64,000 bases of DNA, from assembly GCA_947044405.1 (NCBI GenBank), contig CAMRHE010000029.1, forward strand, positions 643,001 through 707,000, read 5' to 3'. The notes under the pieces are model-generated. The model saw only the letters and a program-made list of their open reading frames with translations. It had not been told where the DNA came from and did no database searches. Shown in pieces: positions 11,976 to 23,552 of the stretch (its first letter is position 1; every line of letters starts with the position of its first letter). The translations under genes were made by a program, and so were the position numbers. The DNA comes from Leptodactylus fallax. Lineage: Eukaryota > Chordata > Amphibia > Anura > Leptodactylidae.

Positions 11976-12337
11976 AGTCATATGATCATTTAGCGTGGAG
12001 TTCTTTTAGGTCATACTCCGTATTCAGGCACTGAGAAACTGTATTCTGAGATCTATAGAGGACATAACTGTATAGAAAATATAATAACATAGTGTACCAT
12101 GTCTGCAGCTGCACAGGGTTTCAGTAGTTAAAGAATACACTGCTACTGTACCTTTTAAAAAGACAGATTCCTAGTGTCCATTGGATGACAGTGGTCAATG
12201 CAGGGACCTGCCTGATGAATTTGTATAGCTTACAATTACTGCTGGTTTGTTAGGGGCTGTTCTGTGATGAATGAGGATGCAATGGTCCCCATAACCCCAG
12301 TACAATAGCGTATCTGCTGTCTGTATTCATCCTGACT
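11976..12337. other. Non-coding stretch, no gene seen
   Basis: Nothing that I can identify. Confidence 0.4.
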
Positions 12338-12411
12338 GTAGAAAAGCATCCCTATAGTGTGGTGCTGCCACCCCCATGTTCTACAGTAGGGATTCTTTGT
12401 TTGTGGTGCTG
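12338..12411 (-). pseudogene. Fossil fragment of Tc1 transposase
   Basis: On the minus strand a short translation reads IPTVEHGGGS and, after a stop codon, GCFS. This matches the [15 protein letters not shown] block found in all the other Tc1 transposases of this window. Only this block is clear; the surroundings are too decayed to extend it. It is a very old insertion compared with the elements after 27 kb. Confidence 0.55.
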
Positions 12412-14164
12412 TGAGGTGTATTTATGCTTTTAGTTTCAGCATAGCGATCTCAGAAGCTCTCTCCGTGGTTTTTGATAAGGCAGAAATATCATATGGATTC
12501 TTTCAAGGATTATTCCTCTTTGCCATGATCTTGCAATTACTGAAGGCTCTGTGAAATAATTGTATGCCCATTCTCTAACATCCCCACCTTGGCCGAGGAA
12601 ACTTGTAACTACTGCAGAGTTGCCATATTTCTTTTTGCCGCTCCCCTGCTTATTGTCATCCCTGTATAGTTTCTCTTTATTGTACTTTATTAACTATACC
12701 TTTAGAGAGAGTATAAAGGCACCCCTTGTTGATGTGCTCTATTGTGGCATATGGTCATCTTGGGAGTCTGGGACCCCTCAATGAGCCAGAACAGAGAGGT
12801 GCTATATGACAGTGGCTTTTGTTCTCCTGGACTACAGTCATCCTTCTATTACACTGACCTAAATAGCCATTTATATAAATGTCCATAGTCACTGCCATTG
12901 ATCTAAATAGTTGCATTGTGTCTGCAAGAAAAATACCTTTTATGGCTGCAACTTCCCCATTAAAAATTATCATGTATAATATATATAGTACAACATAGTA
13001 TAGACAGTGTATTAGTACACTGTGCACATCTCTGCATTTATACCCTGTAGTACACACACATTGTTTACCTGTCACTTATTCCTCCACAGTAATACAATGA
13101 TCTTGTTGACTTCTGATCATTGTGTTTATTTTTGCTCTTGTTCCCACTATTGTATTTTAATGAACACTTCCTTCTTACTAGTAACCTATTCAGGTCCATT
13201 GTCAGGGTTAGTGCTAAAATGCAATGCATACAATATGGCTAGAAATAAATATTCAAGGATGACCCAATTTTAGCCAAAGCAGGCAAGATATATTAAAGGG
13301 ATCAATTCAACTAAATGTATTGTGTCAGGTAAAATTAAACAAGAGACGTTTAATGTTCAGGCTTTTTTTTTTTTTTTTTTCTCTTCGAAAAGCCTTCCCA
13401 GAAAGACTGTTCAACTATCATTGACAGCCATTTTGTGCGTAGATTGTTCACCAGACAATTGTCCATCCAGTGGTTCTTCAACCATCAGTCTGTGCTTGTG
13501 TAATGTGTATGGCCGCCTTTAGTCTTGATGTAAAGTAAGGATTTATATTACCTAAAAGAAAACTCTCACATTAAAATTCTTATATGGAAAAAAGCATTTG
13601 CCCATAACTAGCTTATTTAAGATACACAGCCATCTTTCTATCCCCAGCATTGGAAGATCCCACCTAACCACCTTATCAGCAGTCACTGACAATTATCTCG
13701 TGTCCATTTGGTCAGTAGGTTTTACCTATATGACCTATACTGCACAGCAGAGCATGCACAAGGCAGATGGTAGACCCCCACCCCTTCCCCCAGCTCTCTT
13801 CTCCTTCTATCAGATTTTTAACACCAGCCAGAGACAGATGTGTAGAAACCAGGGTTGTTCTGTTAATCTCAAAGTCCAACAAGGTAAAAAAGGGGTAAAT
13901 TTAGCATGGTAAATGTGAAGTTTTGACCTATAAATTTATCACGAAGCATTTTTAAGATCTATATACAGTAATTGAAATAAGTTTTTTATAATTTCGTGAT
14001 TTATGTAATATAGTCTGTATTGGGGACTGATTTGTACTGATACTAATACATAAATTACGGTACTTGAGTATTACCTGGTAAAAGTCAGTTTACTAAGACC
14101 ATCCACAGATGGACACGTGACGTCTCTGTCCCTGTGGGACCATCATCAGATGTCAGATTGCCTA
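12412..14164. other. Non-coding stretch, no gene seen
   Basis: It includes a T-run at 13364-13380 and several short open frames with no domain. The region 13290-13300 (TTAAAGGGATCAA) looks like an isolated TTAA-type repeat end. Confidence 0.4.
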
Positions 14165-14361
14165 TGTGGGACAAGGGAAGGGAATCTCTCGCCTCATGGA
14201 GAGCACCAGTGAAGCTGTGTAGAGTTTTGAATTGCCTTTTTGCTCTCTACTAAGCATCTGAATATCACAAGGCATTATGGGAAAAGGAGCTGAGAAGCGA
14301 GTGCTAGAGCTTCTCGGCTGCTTTTCCCATAATGCCTTGTGATATGTGGGACAAGGAAACT
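14165..14361. mobile_element. Short palindrome (14262-14345) in a shared repeat unit
   Basis: ATATCACAAGGCATTATGGG and its complement flank a centre of about 40 bases. The termini are those of the 379-bp palindrome at 3631-4009. The left flank 14185-14261 is an inverted copy of 4010-4085. This copy has therefore lost most of the arms but kept both ends and the adjoining sequence. Confidence 0.75.
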
Positions 14362-16620
14362 AGACTCATCGGATGCAGGAGCAGCTGTGCTGCTATAGAG
14401 TAAGCTCCGAGCAGGGATTAAAACATCACCTTTCTATCTGTGGATTGTCTTAATAAACTTTGGGTCTCAAGCACCCGACTCGAGTGTGCACAATGAGGTT
14501 CTCCTGGTTGGGGGTCCAATTCTCTGTTCTGATGATTATAGAGTTGGTCCTATCCTTCTCTGTGGTACAGCAATGGATGTATGGCACTCCGCAATAAATC
14601 CCCCCCCCACCTCTGTTGTGTGCATGTAGCCTTATTCTTCTTACAACATTATACCAAAATGTCGGAATGTATGTATTTCTCTTGTTGGTAAGCAAGTTCC
14701 TTTCCTGGCACTGTACCTTACCCAAAATCAGAGTGCGGTGACATTATAATTTACTGTTATGTACTTAAATCTCAACTATGGCATTGCCATGTCAATGTAT
14801 GAGGTCAGGTCTCGATTAACCATTAAGCAAAATAAACATGTGTTTAGGGAGTCAAGGGAAGGGGGAACCACATAAATGTTCCCTTGTTGGATTTACCTTG
14901 ATAGACCATATACAAATGGTAAAACTGAATTAGAATCTACCAGGCTACAGAAAAAAAAAATTTAGCATTTTACTGTGAATTTAGTTTCATTTTGAAAGAT
15001 TTAATATATAATTTTGGATTTCTGTCATATATATTTTGCATTACCTATATCTGGGGGTACCAAAATCGGAATCGGTGCTTAGGACCTCTAAACATCTTAA
15101 GCCATCCCTGAATGAGGTGTAAGTAAACCCTTCTTCAGCCCTCATCACTGAGACCAGAAACCTATCTGTAAGGCCTCATGCACAGGACAGCAATTGCGGA
15201 TAAAAGTATGGACCCATACCTTTCAACAGTTGTAATTTTTCTGGCTGCATATCTGGGCCAAATTGAATAGTTGCAAAATATGGAGCAGGTCCCATACTTG
15301 TCCATACTTGTGGCTCTGTTAATACATTTTCAATGTATGGGTCAGTGAAAACCATGGATGACACATGGATTCCAATGTGTGTCTCATCTGTGCCGTTTTT
15401 ACTGACCCGCAGACTGCACATGGTTGTGTTCATGTAGCCTAAGACAGTTAATCAAATAATACATTTTTGTGGGTCTATATAAATATATTTCTTCCAAGCT
15501 GTGTACATCTTACAATATCTGAGCCCTGAACTCTATGAATGACATTTTAGCTGTGTGGTCTGGTTCTTTTGCCAGTGCTTTTTTCTCTATAAACTAGCTC
15601 CATACACTTGCCTGTAAATCACCAAGTTGTTTTCTACTTGTCTAATGTGATCAATACATTGAACTGATGTCAGTTATGAATTAAAGCAAATACCTAGTAT
15701 AAAATAGTCAACAACACTTGTATATCTAATACAAGAAGTCCAACCATAAACTAGCATTGTCAGATGCTGGAAATGATTGAAAGTGTACATTTCCTAATTT
15801 CAGCTAAAACTTTATAGCAACGCACTTGTTGCGCTCCCTAAGAATAAAAATAAGAGGATTCTTTTATGTGACCAGATTTAGATACTCATTCTATAAATAT
15901 GAATGTATAACATATAGATTACATATCATATATTCTATATGTTACCCCTTTATGGAATCACATCCAGATGTTTCCCTACTGTTTGGGCACATACATAGTC
16001 TTTATTATAGATCTATACTGTATTGTTCCAATAATATAGAACCCACACCCTTCTCTGGGGCCATATAAGACTTCTATATGCCTCCTATTTCCTACAGTGA
16101 TAGATCTTTTTCTGGCAGGTTCATACTGAATTACACAGATTTACGGAAGCAGAAGGAGTTTATCTCAGACTATAGTATAGTATAGTATAGAACCAATATG
16201 AACCGTGTGTTATCATACAGGTTCATTGTCCCATATAGGGCTCACAATCTACATTCCCTATCAGTATGTCTGTGGAGTGTAGGTGCACACCTTATTTTAT
16301 GTGTATTAGTTGCATGGATTTTCTTGTGGAAAGTGCAGAGTACAATACAGTATAAGCTAAATAGATGACACTTTAAATCTCATCTACACATTATGAATAT
16401 GTTCATCAAGTAAACTGACCTGCTCTGCGGCTTTGGAAATCCATAGTCTATCAATCCATTCAGCAAATTGCATTGTAAAAAGGTGCAATCTCAATGACAG
16501 AGTAAATTACACAGCAAATCCACAAAATAATATACATGTGTATTTGTTGCAAAAACACAACAGTAATCCGCATGCAAGTCCGTGTAGAAAATGTGCATCT
16601 AATTCTGTGTGCATGTAACC
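14362..16620. other. Non-coding stretch, no gene seen
   Basis: A C-run lies at 14601-14609. A repeat with 'AGGCCTCATGCACAGGAC' is near 15172-15440. Four ATAGT units lie near 16174-16191. Short open frames have no domain. Confidence 0.4.
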
Positions 16621-16974
16621 TTGAGGCTGTAGCCTAACGTTGTGAAAAGTTGCATTTTACAGTACCTGCAAAATGAATACGATTATGGCTAATCCCATCC
16701 ACACACTGCAGAAAAAAAAAATCATAGGGGGAAAAGATGTTTTAAAAAACTTTTGAAGATCGCACCATGTCAATTATACCTATGGAAACGCTTGCATTTT
16801 CTGTATAGGTATAATAAGGGCAGAATGTCCACAGAGGAAAACTCTGTGAAAACTATTAATAATCATAATAATATAATATTAGTTTAGAACCATCATTTAG
16901 CAATTTATTTAGCAATGAAAACCTCTGCTTTTTTTTTTTCTTCCATGTTTCGCTACGTGGGGCCTTAGCCTAAA
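16621..16974. mobile_element. 'GGCCCCAC' family MITE, diverged copy
   Basis: The left end GAGGCTGTAGCCTAACGTTG and the right end CGCTACGTGGGGCCTTAGCC are inverted. The family hairpin, TCAATTATACCTAT with GTATAGGTATAAT, lies at 16769-16815. It is about 420 bases upstream of the sp5l promoter region. Confidence 0.6.
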
Positions 16975-17400
16975 AGAATATTCTTGGATGTTGTTAATAA
17001 GCTGAATATCCCTCATGGGAACTGTGTAGTATAAAAACAAAAACAAAAAACATTATATATTATAATCTTCGTGATCATTTCTTCTATGCCATTAGGAGAA
17101 ACCATGTAAAATCCAAATGAATGTTTAATTCTTAATGTGACATATTGGAAGTGCAGGTTACTACAGCGCTGATTCATCTACTATTATGGCATTAGAGACA
17201 GATGTTTACCTGGTGCGCTTGCTCTATTGTAACCAAAATTAAGAAAAGAGATGAACTCCCTTATTAGCGGGCTGAATGATATTGCTCTACTTTAACCCCT
17301 AGACTGCCAGAAAGGATCACTAGACACCGCACCGCAGACTTCTGTGCAGCAATCTCATACCTTTCATGTTGCTTCCTCTTACAGAACATTCAATTAATTG

Positions 17401-17786
17401 TCACTAACATTCTGGACCTTTAAAAAAACATTAAATAAAGAAAACACTAAATCTCTAATAAAACCAGTATATACATTCTGATCTGAGCAGAGCCAACCTT
17501 CTGCATACATAACAGACACCCCCAGCAGGGGGTCTGCGCATAAAGGAGACCCCACTTTGAAAATGGTTCAATCTATTTTAATGATTGGTTAGCTTCCTCA
17601 CTTCAAAGCCAGTCCAAACACTCACTCCTGATTGGCTGATAGGCAGGCAAAAAAAAAAAAAGTTTGTACAGTGGTGGATCAGAGTGTAGAGGATTTAGCA
17701 GAGAGCTGGGGAAGTAACATCATCTGTTCTCCTGCTCTGAGAATGATCTGATCCAGGGAATCCCTCACATACCAAGGACCAACCTC
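17401..17786 (+). promoter_or_regulatory. sp5l: Probable sp5l promoter and 5' UTR
   Basis: Two TCF/LEF-type core sites flank each other closely: CTTTGAA at 17555-17561 and, in the other orientation, TTCAAAG at 17602-17608. Two inverted CCAAT boxes (ATTGG) are at 17584-17588 and 17631-17635. A third TTCAAAG is at 17963-17969 in the start of the intron. Sp5 genes are known direct targets of Wnt/beta-catenin signalling, so the sites fit, but short motifs like these also occur by chance. I see no clear TATA box and cannot place the transcription start. Confidence 0.45.
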
Positions 17787-17828
17787 ATGGCTTCTGTGGT
17801 TCTTCTACACAGAGAGAATTATTTACAG
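17787..17828 (+). CDS. sp5l: Sp5-like transcription factor, exon 1
   Basis: The exon starts ATG GCT TCT and encodes 14 residues, MASVVLLHRENYLQ. It ends in CAG followed by the donor gtcagt at 17829. The reading phase at the junction is 0. Joined to exon 2 it gives [10 protein letters not shown], which matches the conserved LQDRTP segment near the N-terminus of Sp5 proteins, where a tiny first exon is also typical. This match across the splice junction, together with the start codon's position, is the reason for choosing it. It was too short to be picked up as an open frame alone. Confidence 0.8.
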
Positions 17829-19140
17829 GTCAGTTCAAGCTTATATTTAATTCTGTACGCTTTACTGAATATTGTCAAGTAACCCATTCTAAAAGCTATA
17901 CTACTGGCAATGATATATTGTAACAGTTATACTGTATACTGTATATGCATTGGACAGGGAGATTCAAAGATCTGAATTTAATTCACTGCTTGTGTCGCAG
18001 AACAGGGTTTCACAGTCTGTTAATGGACAGCACATGAACTCTCTAAAGTCCATGGTAGTGAATGGATCTATTCACACAGCTGTTTTTTTTTGTTTTTTGT
18101 TTTTTTTGTAAACATAACATATGTCAGATCCAGGAAAATTGGATCATCTGCTTTTCATAGGGGTTTATTCACACAACAGGGTTTGGCCATGTGCTAACGG
18201 GTTTATGAATAGCACAAGTCCCCATTCTAAATATAGGATCAAACCGCCCGTGTGACCGTTCCATGAAAAAATAGAACATGGCATTCCCTGGTCCGTTTTC
18301 ACGTATCCCTCAATAAAATCTGAGGGATCCATGAAAATAGGTATCCTCAGGTGTACACTCAACCATAAAGTACTTTATCATGGCCAAGTGCACTGCACGG
18401 TTATGTGAATAAGCCCAGACTCATGTTTAGTGAAAAAGTGGTGCCACGCAGATCTGCCAGGAAAAACTGACCAATGCATCCGTGTTGCATGGCCGAGAAT
18501 TGGATACATGCGGATGTATTTACAATAACATAAATCCTATACTGTGAAGTTGTATTGTAAATCCTAATGGACACTAACTGCGTTAAAATCAATGAACTTG
18601 TACTTTATCCTTCTACCTGGTACTGAGCGGGTTCTTCAGAAACCTAGCAGGAGGATGAAATGCTTCTTCAATCAGGACAGCAATGACTTTATTGAAACTC
18701 AGATCTCTTGCTGTGTACTAGGGATACCTGTTGGTAACACACAGTTCTTTGATGCTGTTTTATACCATATCCTGTAGTCTTATTTTATGCTATAGAAACT
18801 GTCCATTCTAGTTTGGTTTTGTATTTTGATGCAGTTTTATGAGCCAAAGCCAGAAGTGCATCCAAGCGAGAAAAAAAAAGTGTAAGTAATTCCTTTGAAA
18901 TTAACCGCATGTTTTGGCTAAAAATAACTCATTAAAAACTGCACATCAGTGCTGCAGAATATGTTGGTGATGTATCCATTTTTAAACTAATATTGATGGA
19001 AAAACTGCATGTATTTTCCAGTCTTTGGGAAGGCTTAGCAACGCTAACTAGATATGAGCTACTTGTTAACCCATTAGAAGCTTAGATCAGGTGTATACTG
19101 CATATGTAGAACTGTCTGTGTGTGTTTCTATGTGTGTGTT

Positions 19141-19195
19141 TGTGTATAATATATATATTTATATTACACACACACACACACAAACACTCGTGACT
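19141..19195. repeat. Short AT and (AC)n simple repeats
   Basis: TATATATATTTATATT is followed by about eight AC units, with a nearby GT run at 19116-19144. Together they form an imperfect GT/AC inverted pair. Confidence 0.7.
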
Positions 19196-19372
19196 AGCTT
19201 TCACATGCTGTCAATAATAACCATAACACGTCATGTGTGCCAATACATATAAATTATATTTACAACTATCTGAATGATTTTCCATAGAAAGAATTTTCCA
19301 GTCAGTTTGGACATGTTGAAATGTATGTCCCTTTGTTAATGAGTATAGCAAAATGTATTGAAACAAGTATCG

Positions 19373-19471
19373 GGGAAAATTGATAAGTTTGTGAGCAGAG
19401 AGGTTTCCATCAGATCAGGCAGTTTGCTATCTGATGGAAATCTCTCTGCTCACAAACTTATCAATTTTCCC
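19373..19471. repeat. 43-bp-arm inverted repeat (hairpin)
   Basis: Arm 19373-19415 is complementary to 19429-19471 with only one mismatch, and the 13-base loop is CAGGCAGTTTGCT. It ends where the 31-bp minisatellite starts at 19472. It could be a small fold-back element, or in RNA a long hairpin within the sp5l intron. Confidence 0.9.
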
Positions 19472-19526
19472 TGCACACGGTATTATGTCCCACAGCGGCC
19501 CCTGCACACGGTATTATGTCCCAAAG
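19472..19526 (-). repeat. 31-bp minisatellite, left part of split array
   Basis: Two units of CCTGCACACGGTATTATGTC with CCACAGCGGCC. On the minus strand the unit reads like that of the 44268-44827 array. The array is cut by the hAT-like element and resumes in phase at 21735-21765. Confidence 0.8.
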
Positions 19527-21734
19527 CAGTGTCGGACTGGGATGTCTAGGGCCCACCAGTGGAATTGCTTCTAGGTGCTCACCATCAAGACCCCTGCATA
19601 TCAGCAGTACTGAGACAGGGCGGCTAAAGGTAATAACATGTCGGGAGCCATGCTGATCATCTGCCATAACATGTGCACCACTGCACTACCTAAACCTACT
19701 GCTACACCCTGTATGGCAAGTGAACAGCGTGGCTCCTAGAATTGTTACCATTACCTGTAGATCATCATTACATCGCAGATGTAATATTGCTGGCCTATCC
19801 TAAGCACAGACCATCAATATTAGAAAGATGGATAAATACTTTGAAGAGGATGTCCAGGAATTGGCGCAACCCAAGTCCTGGGCGGGAGGTGTAAAATAAA
19901 AAATAAACATAAAAACATACTCACCTGTCCCCAGAACTCCATAGTATGCTGCCAGTGTCCATTCAGTCTCGTGCCGGTGCCTTCCTGCTGGGAGTCCTGC
20001 ACCTCATGGGACCGCTAAGACCAATTAGGTACAGGATTTCCAGAAATGAGGCGCCGCCATGAGACCGAACAGAAACAGGCAGGGGACAACGAGGTGCTGG
20101 AGACAGGTGAGTATGCTTTTTTATTTTTTTATTTTTATTTTTTTTTACACCTCCCTGGCGGCCGCCACAGTGGTTGCTCCAGTTGATAGACAACCTCTTT
20201 TAAGGGGTTGTCTGGGCCAAATTTTTTTTATAGCCACTTCACTGGTTTCCCCCCCCCCCATACAGTAGCCTCTTCACTGGTCCCCCATACTGTATGGGGA
20301 ACAGTGATGGGGCCATTATATTGTGTGGGAGACGTGGTGGGAGCAAACATCCTGTGTGATGCATATTAAAGTAATTGTCCAGGGTTAATCTTTTTTATGG
20401 CCTATGGATAGGCCATAAATACCTGATTGGTAGGGGGCTGACACATGGCACCATCAGCTGTACAGCTTCACTTCCGACGCCCGTTCTGTACACAACACAG
20501 GGCCGGAAGCAGAAAGCTCCATCCGCCGTATAGCAGTCTAGCGCCTTCAGTGCAGCTCAGCTCCCACTGACTTCAATAAGTGCTGAGATACAGTGAAGGT
20601 GCCCGGCTAATATACAGTGGCCCCATATTGCGTAAAGCACAGGTGCCAGAAGTTGCTCTGTACAGCTGATCGGTCCAGGGTTGGCCCCCAACAGATCAGG
20701 AATCTATGGCCTAACCTGAGGATAAACCATAACAAATTATGCCTGTACAACCCCTTTAATATACCCCCCCCAATGTGCCACACTTTAAAGAGGTTGTCCA
20801 ATATAATTTTTTTCTTTTTTATAATTAGTCTGGGGGAGGTGAACCCCCCCCCCCCCAAAAAAAAAAAAAAAAAAAAAAACATACTCCCCTATCCCTGGTG
20901 CTCTGGTGTCAGCAGGTCCCAGCATGGTCCGGTCCTGCAGCTCCACTGTCTTCTTTTTGCTGGAAGTCCTCACTGGCTGTGATGTTCCAGGTCCCTTCCT
21001 TTAGGCCGCTGATTGGCCTCAGGGGTCACGTGACATCACAGGTAGTCACGTGCAGGAGGTACTTGCGGTAGAAGAAAACAGAACTGCAGGCTAAAGGTTT
21101 TTTTTTTTTGTTTTTTTTTTCACCTGCCCTGGTGTAATTAAAAAAAAAAAAAAAAAAAAAAAAGTTATCCTGCACAAGCCCTTTATTGGCCTCCATTAGT
21201 TATCATTTTGCCAATGCATTGGCAGTGGCGTAACTAAGGTCTTGTGGGCCCAGTGCAAACTTTTGTCCAGCCCCCCTACCCCCTACCTAGAGAGAATTCT
21301 TGATAGTGACGGTTACGGGTGCTGCAGTGATATCTCAGATACTTGAAAGGGATACAGCTTTAGTACCAATATCAAGAATACAGTGAGTGAGCAGCGCAGC
21401 ACCCTGCATGTAAACAATACTGGGACAGCATTTATATGCTCCTTAGTGGCCCCCACACAGTATTATATGCTCCTTCGTGGCCCCCACACAGTATTATATG
21501 CTCCTCAGTGGCCCCAACACAGTATTATATGCTCCTCAGTGGCCCCCACACAGTATTATATGTTCACAGTGCCCCCCCCCCCCGAGCCGGTTCTATTATT
21601 ATACTTTGGGGTCTCCTCAGACCGTCCCGATCGGACCCCTGACCTTTGCATTGGCAAAATGAAGACTAAATCTAGTAGGGGCTCAGGGCCCACTGGGGGA
21701 TTCACCGGTTCCCCGGTGGGCCAGTCCGACCCTG
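19527..21734. mobile_element. hAT-like composite element in sp5l intron
   Basis: The left end is CAGTGTCGGACTGG and the right end, in reverse, CAGGGTCGGACTGG. Both are followed (after an 11-base gap on the left) by CCCACC. The flanking 8-mers are TCCCAAAG (19519-19526) and TCCCATAG (21735-21742), which differ at one base. Removing the element and one 8-mer restores the minisatellite phase exactly. An 8-bp duplication and CAG-type ends are characteristic of hAT transposons. No transposase is seen. The inside holds other repeats: a palindromic unit at about 19848-20200, a TTAAGGGGTTGTC-type unit at about 20199-20759, a C/A-run repeat at 20785-21175, and a second CAGTGGCGTAACTA-type end at 21223. 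Confidence 0.7.
21223..21592. repeat. CAGTGGCGTAACTA repeat with 31-bp minisatellite
   Basis: The start CAGTGGCGTAACTAAGG resembles the ends of the 43948-44988 element. At 21430-21566 lie four and a half 31-base units (TATGCTCCTCAGTGGCCCCC...), which on the minus strand match the unit at 44268-44827. The overlapping short frames with repeated CSSVAPTQYY-type peptides are readings of this repeat. A C-run follows at 21571-21583. Confidence 0.75.
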
Positions 21735-21813
21735 TCCCATAGCGGCCCCTGCACACGGTATAATATTCTAACTTTTATAATATTCCAATTTTCACCACTC
21801 ACTAGCTATTTTT

Positions 21814-22110
21814 ATACTGTGGGGTCTCTTCAGACCCCAGGGTATAATAAGTGGAGGGCCAAGAGAGGTGACAAACATATAAAAAACAATGTCCCTCACC
21901 TTTCCTGCACTCTGCAGCTGCACTGTTCTCTTCAGGGGTCACGTCGCATCACTATGTGTAATGACGCCGGACGTGACCCCTGATGCCCTGCAGAGCACAG
22001 AGCTGCCACGGAGAGCAGGAGAGGCGAGTTAACATTATTTTTTGTTTGATCACCCTCCCCGGGGACTCTGCTTATTATACCCTGGGGTCTGAAGAGACCC
22101 CACAGTACAG
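21814..22110. repeat. Inverted GGGGTCT / AGACCCC modules
   Basis: The motif TACTGTGGGGTCTCTTCAGA with ACCCCAGGGTATAATA (21814-21850) recurs in inverted form at 22074-22113. The same hairpin motif, TTATACTCTGGGGTCT with its complement, occurs at 44215-44253, so these segments belong to the same repeat family as the 44 kb element. Confidence 0.6.
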
Positions 22111-22577
22111 TATAATAGTTTTGTTTCGGCTGTGTTTGGTCCGATCTAAACTGCTGGGTGAGGACTCTGCTGCCGTGCCAGGAAAATAAGCCTCCACACC
22201 AACATCCATGTGAAAATCTGGTGTGTGAATATACCCAAACTTGCATTGAATTTTTCAGCAAAAAAAAAACTATCACCTGACTGCAATGGTTTTATCATTT
22301 TCATATTATTCGTCTTTGATATGTCAGGTACTTAATTCATGTTTATTTTACACTAGATATAGAAAACCAGATTTCACTTTTAATCTTTTATCATAAAAAT
22401 GTGGACAGATTTCAAAAGTGATTCAAAGTGAAGTAACGTAACATATGTTTTTGGAGTGTTCCCCTTTTTCTTTTTATATCTTGATTTTGGTGAACATAGA
22501 TTGTAGACAGCACAGCTGTAAGAGCTGTAATTGTAGTGTGAACTAGTCCTATCTAAAACTGTCTTTGTTTATTCTAG

Positions 22578-23552
22578 GACAGAACTCCTAATTCATCCCC
22601 AGACACAGGACATATACCCTCCCTGAACCTGCTTCCCTCAGCTTCAGTTTTAGCACCAATATCTGGTCACCGGGATTACCCACAATCCTCTTCCAACACT
22701 TTTGCACCTGCATCAACTATGTTTCAAATCTGGAGTAATGAAGTTCCTCCAAATACAGGAATGAGTTCTCATGCTGTGGCTTTTGGTGTACCTAAAATGC
22801 AGTATACTGGTCATATGCAGGCAGCGGGTTCTCATGACTTACCATTGACTCCTCCAGCTGACCCGAATGTTTATTCGTTTGATTTGTCTCCGGTAAAGGT
22901 CTTGACTCCACAAGTTCCAACCAACCCTACATACCATTTCCAAGACCCTAATACTATAACACAAGACTTTTCCACTTTCATGCAAAGCCCAGCATTGCCC
23001 CAAAGACACATGCCCACTGCACATATGGATGATCAGACTTGGTGGAGCTTGCAACAGTCAAACCCAAATAACCTTCACTCCTTCCACTTGACAAACTCCT
23101 TGGTAGTTGGACCCCAGCCTCAACTTGCAGCACTTCTTCAGAGCTCCTCTAAAACGTTACTAAGCCACACAAGACGCTGCAGGAGATGTAGATGCCCAAA
23201 CTGTCTAACCTCTCCGGGCAATGAGGAACCAGGGAAGAAGAAGCTTCATATATGTCATCTTCCAGGATGTGGCAAGCTATACGGTAAAACCTCTCATCTC
23301 AAAGCCCATTTGCGTTGGCATGCTGGTGAGAGGCCTTTTGTATGTAACTGGGTCTTCTGCGGTAAAAGTTTCACAAGATCTGATGAGCTGCAGAGGCATC
23401 TTAGGACTCACACTGGAGAAAAGCGTTTCGGTTGCCAAGTGTGTGGAAAGAGATTTATGAGGAGCGACCACCTTTCCAAACATACGAAAACCCATCAAAA
23501 CAAAAAGGGAAAGTGCGCAGTCTCTCTCGTGGACAGTATTAAGAAAGAGTAA
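22578..23552 (+). CDS. sp5l: Sp5-like zinc-finger transcription factor, exon 2
   Basis: This exon encodes residues 15-338 of a nuclear DNA-binding protein of the Sp/KLF family. Features in order: DRTPNSSP at residues 15-22; a weak remnant of the Sp box (SLNLLPSA); a long Ser/Pro/Gln-rich region; a buttonhead box [11 protein letters not shown] at about 213-223; then three C2H2 fingers at about 240-262, 270-292 and 300-320, each with the expected cysteines and histidines. The finger contact blocks [16 protein letters not shown] and RSDHLSKH predict binding to GC/GT boxes. In vertebrates Sp5 proteins act downstream of Wnt signals in early patterning. At 338 residues it is shorter than mammalian SP5, and the N-terminal half is strongly diverged, so I favour the sp5l paralogue over sp5; this needs a phylogeny. 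The reading frame is open and ends TAA at 23550. Confidence 0.92.
   Translation, partial: DRTPNSSPDTGHIPSLNLLPSASVLAPISGHRDYPQSSSNTFAPASTMFQIWSNEVPPNTGMSSHAVAFGVPKMQYTGHMQAAGSHDLPLTPPADPNVYSFDLSPVKVLTPQVPTNPTYHFQDPNTITQDFSTFMQSPALPQRHMPTAHMDDQTWWSLQQSNPNNLHSFHLTNSLVVGPQPQLAALLQSSSKTLLSHTRRCRRCRCPNCLTSPGNEEPGKKKLHICHLPGCGKLYGKTSHLKAHLRWHAGERPFVCNWVFCGKSFTRSDELQRHLRTHTGEKRFGCQVCGKRFMRSDHLSKHTKTHQNKKGKCAVSLVDSIKKE

Larger units (their letters stand above)
17829..22577 (+). other. sp5l: sp5l intron 1
   Basis: The donor is CAG|gtcagt and the acceptor is ttattctag|GAC, preceded by a T-rich tract (gtctttgttt). The length is 4749 bases. It contains no other coding exon that I recognise. It carries a hairpin at 19373-19471, 31-bp minisatellite pieces and a hAT-like insertion at 19527-21734, which together account for almost half of it. 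The region 18160-18420 is a 'TTCACAC' type repeat. Confidence 0.75.

Noticed and set aside
12755..13075. 106-residue minus-strand frame in non-repeat DNA
   Set aside because: It has no recognisable domain, no splice context and mixed composition. A chance frame of this length is expected in 64 kb.
21383..21742. 119-residue frame with a repeated peptide motif
   Set aside because: The repeats are the 31-bp minisatellite, whose three successive frames all stay open.
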